Assembly: GCA_040755395.1 (NCBI GenBank)
Contig: JBFMAX010000003.1
Coordinates: 62,001-126,000 of the forward strand
Length of the DNA stretch: 64,000 nt
DNA from: Nitrospirota bacterium
GTDB taxonomy: Bacteria; Nitrospirota; Nitrospiria; Nitrospirales; Nitrospiraceae
Direction of reading: 5' to 3'
The stretch's first letter is position 1. Every line of letters starts with the position of its first letter. Positions 62,259 to 64,000 of the stretch are shown one piece after another. Below the pieces are notes generated by a model that saw only the letters and a list, made by a program, of their open reading frames with translations, had not been told where the DNA came from and did no database searches. The position numbers and the translations under genes are program-made.

Positions 62259-63467
62259 TGAAAGCAGACACCGGACCGTTTCCCTCGCGATCTCGGTTTC
62301 TTCGTCCACTCCGACGACGTAGCATGGGAGTCTGCTGTCTTCCCGGCTGATGGGCGCGGTCGCTCCCGCCGCGAGACCTTGCACCGCCTCGTTGCGGGCC
62401 TGGTCCAGCTCGATGCCACACCACGCCATGCCTTCGCAAATGCGGGCGCGGATCGCCGGCGCGTTTTCGCCGATGCCGCCCCCGAAGACCAGCGCGTCCG
62501 CTCCGCCGAGGACGGCCAGGTAGGCGCCGATATATTTACGCGCGCGATGGCAGAAGGTGCGGATGGCGAGGGCGGCGCGAGGATTCCCGTTTTGTTCCGC
62601 TCGCAACAATTCGCGCATGTCGTGCGAAAGCCCGGAAAGCCCCAGAAGCCCGGACCGTGCGTTCAGCCACCGTTCGACCTCATCCGGAGCGGCTCCCTCG
62701 CGGCGGGCGAGGTAGGCGACGATCGCCGGATCGAGATCGCCGGACCTGGTCCCCATGACCAGACCTTCCAAAGGCGTGAAGCCCATTGACGTGTCGACCG
62801 ACCGGCCTCCGCGGACCGCCGCGGCCGAGCACCCGTTTCCCAGATGTACGGTGATCAGCCGGGCTTGCGCAAGCGGCTTGTCGGTGAAGGCGGCGTAGCC
62901 GGCCGCGAGAGAGGCGTGGGCGATGCCGTGGAAGCCGTAGCGCCGGATGCGGTGGCGGGACGCCAAGTCCTGCGGAATGGCGTAGGCCACCGCTTCGGCG
63001 GGAAGCCCGCAGTGAAAAGCCGTGTCGAACACGGCGACCATCGGCATCGACCGGCCGAAATGCCGCCGCGCCGCCTTGATGCCAGCCAGGCAGGCGGGGT
63101 TGTGTAGCGGCGCCAGTTCGCCGAGTCGCTCGATCTCGGCGATCACCTCGTCGTCGATGACCGTCGGGGCGTGAAACCGCTCGCCGCCGTGGACGACCCG
63201 ATGGCCGGCGGCCTGAACCGTGTCACGCTCGATATGTTCCAAGATCCAGGCCATCGCATCCTGATGGTCCGCCGCGGTCCGCGTGGAGCGACTCGGAGCT
63301 TCGCGCTGCGTCGCCAGCTCCAAGCAAGCCTGCCCGCCGATGCCGCTGACGGCGCCTCGTACAAGCTCCTTCGGCGCCGCCGGGTCGGGCCCCGCCTGCG
63401 TTTCCTCGACCTGGAACAGCCGGAACTTGACGGAAGAGCTGCCGCAGTTGACGACCAGCACGCGCAT
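62253..63467 (-). CDS. ackA: Acetate kinase
   Basis: 404 residues. N-terminal MRVLVVNCGSSSVKFRLFQV is the phosphate-binding NxGSSSxK signature. The catalytic region VAVFDTAFH, then YGFHGIAHASLAAGYA, HLGNGCSAAAVRGGRSVDTS and MGFTPLEGLVMGTRSGDLDP are diagnostic. The C-terminal GGIGENAPAIRARICEGMAW completes the ASKHA fold. It converts acetyl phosphate and ADP to acetate and ATP. Gene order ackA-xfp on one strand supports a phosphoketolase route. No pta is seen, as expected if acetyl phosphate comes directly from phosphoketolase. Confidence 0.95.
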   Translation of the reverse strand: MRVLVVNCGSSSVKFRLFQVEETQAGPDPAAPKELVRGAVSGIGGQACLELATQREAPSRSTRTAADHQDAMAWILEHIERDTVQAAGHRVVHGGERFHAPTVIDDEVIAEIERLGELAPLHNPACLAGIKAARRHFGRSMPMVAVFDTAFHCGLPAEAVAYAIPQDLASRHRIRRYGFHGIAHASLAAGYAAFTDKPLAQARLITVHLGNGCSAAAVRGGRSVDTSMGFTPLEGLVMGTRSGDLDPAIVAYLARREGAAPDEVERWLNARSGLLGLSGLSHDMRELLRAEQNGNPRAALAIRTFCHRARKYIGAYLAVLGGADALVFGGGIGENAPAIRARICEGMAWCGIELDQARNEAVQGLAAGATAPISREDSRLPCYVVGVDEETEIARETVRCLLSR

Positions 63468-63469
63468 CG

Positions 63470-64000
63470 TTAGCCGCCGAACTCGTACCCCAAGCCGAAG
63501 ATGAACGCCTCGTCGGTCCGCTTGCGTCCCGGCGCCGGGGCGCCGTTGTAGCGGAGGTCATATTCGAAATTCACGAACAGATTCTCGTAGACCGTGATCC
63601 GGATGCCCTGGTCGGCGAAAAACCGGAGCGCGTTGCGCTCGGCGAAATCGTAGAAGCCCTCGTGCTTGTGAAACGCTTTGACACGGTCGGGAACGAGGGT
63701 GAATTCGGTGCGCAACGACCAGCGCGCGGAGGGCGTCTGCGTCTGGGGGGCGTTGGTGTACTCTTCACTGACGTAGGCGAGACCCGCAATGCCCGCGACG
63801 GTCGCGCGGGCGCTCTCCAGAAATTGATAGCCAAGACCTGAGCCGAGCGTCGTGCGCAGCGTCAAATTCTGAAACGTATCCTTTTCAAACAGGCTCTCCG
63901 CGTTGGCGAAGACCTTTTTGGAGAAAAAAAGATCGTATTTCAGCGTGGCCAAGGAGTTTCGAACGGTGACCCGGCTCCCAACCTCTCCGTAGTTGTATTT
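63470..64000 (-). CDS. DUF481-family outer-membrane protein, C-terminal part, cut by the window edge
   Basis: Reading leftward from the right edge, about 176 residues lead to a stop at 63470. The strands run VTVRNSLATLKYDLFFSKKV, LTLRTTLGSGLGYQFLESAR, WSLRTEFTLVPDRVKAFHKH, then ITVYENLFVNFEYDLRYNGA, ending FIFGLGYEFGG. The LxxxxGxGYQFxxxxRxxVxGxAGLAYVSEEY pattern and the final FGLGYEF strand are those of DUF481 (YdiY-type) barrels. The N-terminus lies beyond the window. Function unknown. Confidence 0.75.
   Translation of the reverse strand, partial: KYNYGEVGSRVTVRNSLATLKYDLFFSKKVFANAESLFEKDTFQNLTLRTTLGSGLGYQFLESARATVAGIAGLAYVSEEYTNAPQTQTPSARWSLRTEFTLVPDRVKAFHKHEGFYDFAERNALRFFADQGIRITVYENLFVNFEYDLRYNGAPAPGRKRTDEAFIFGLGYEFGG

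Noticed and set aside
1-64000. tRNA or rRNA genes
   Set aside because: I looked for T-loop-like GGTTCGA words and paired acceptor ends and found none with a plausible cloverleaf. No rRNA-like stretch seen.

Overview
The window is about 64 kb of high-GC DNA from a Gram-negative bacterium. Exported outer-membrane barrels, lipoproteins, a fused cbb3-type oxidase and many very small zinc-ribbon and coiled-coil proteins suit a Nitrospira-like member of the Nitrospirota. That assignment is an inference from gene content and general recall. No 16S rRNA, ribosomal protein or nitrification gene is present to settle it. I found no tRNA, rRNA, CRISPR array or complete insertion sequence.

Layout. 0-4.7 kb: truncated acyl-CoA dehydrogenase, AIR-synthase/HypE-like protein, citrate synthase, YbaK-type deacylase and a CBS protein. 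4.9-8.3 kb: an unrecognised cluster with three paralogous exported proteins, a two-TM Cys-rich protein and a PAS-LuxR regulator with a four-cysteine motif. 8.7-11.7 kb: two CBS proteins, Hsp20, a GYD remnant and an NTF2-like secreted protein. 11.9-16.3 kb: a radical SAM enzyme, a MITE-like element, a broken hicB and dinB. 16.3-22.9 kb: glutathionyl-hydroquinone reductase, a Nudix/M15/L,D-transpeptidase operon, a SlyD-like PPIase and the pncA-pncB NAD salvage pair. 23-36.9 kb: a cation antiporter, three MscS channels, several outer-membrane barrels and a repeat protein, with several genes broken by a single base or stop. 37-42.3 kb: a fused CcoN-CcoO-dihaem oxidase, its small membrane partner and NhaA. 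42.5-50.5 kb: GH63 and GH15 glycosidases, zwf and small stress-type proteins. 51-57.5 kb: a two-component system, an HtrA protease and a site-2 protease. 57.6-64 kb: a graveyard of gene fragments, a DUF4143 ATPase with a clear promoter/operator, phosphoketolase, acetate kinase and a DUF481 protein.

Functionally, GH15/GH63 plus Zwf, and phosphoketolase plus acetate kinase, could take stored or compatible-solute sugars to acetyl phosphate, acetate and ATP. The antiporters, MscS channels, LEA-like and H1-like proteins suggest an osmotic/desiccation theme.

The most striking non-genic signal is the intergenic DNA. It is packed with at least three repeat families: (i) degenerate 7-bp arrays (AGCNAAT-like), often followed by their own reverse complement so that they form long hairpins, at some 16 sites; (ii) a 109-140 bp element with 12-bp perfect terminal inverted repeats in three copies, showing paired substitutions in a stem and a nested small palindrome; (iii) GC-rich REP-like hairpins. 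At least eight genes are interrupted or truncated, which points either to active decay or to assembly indels.
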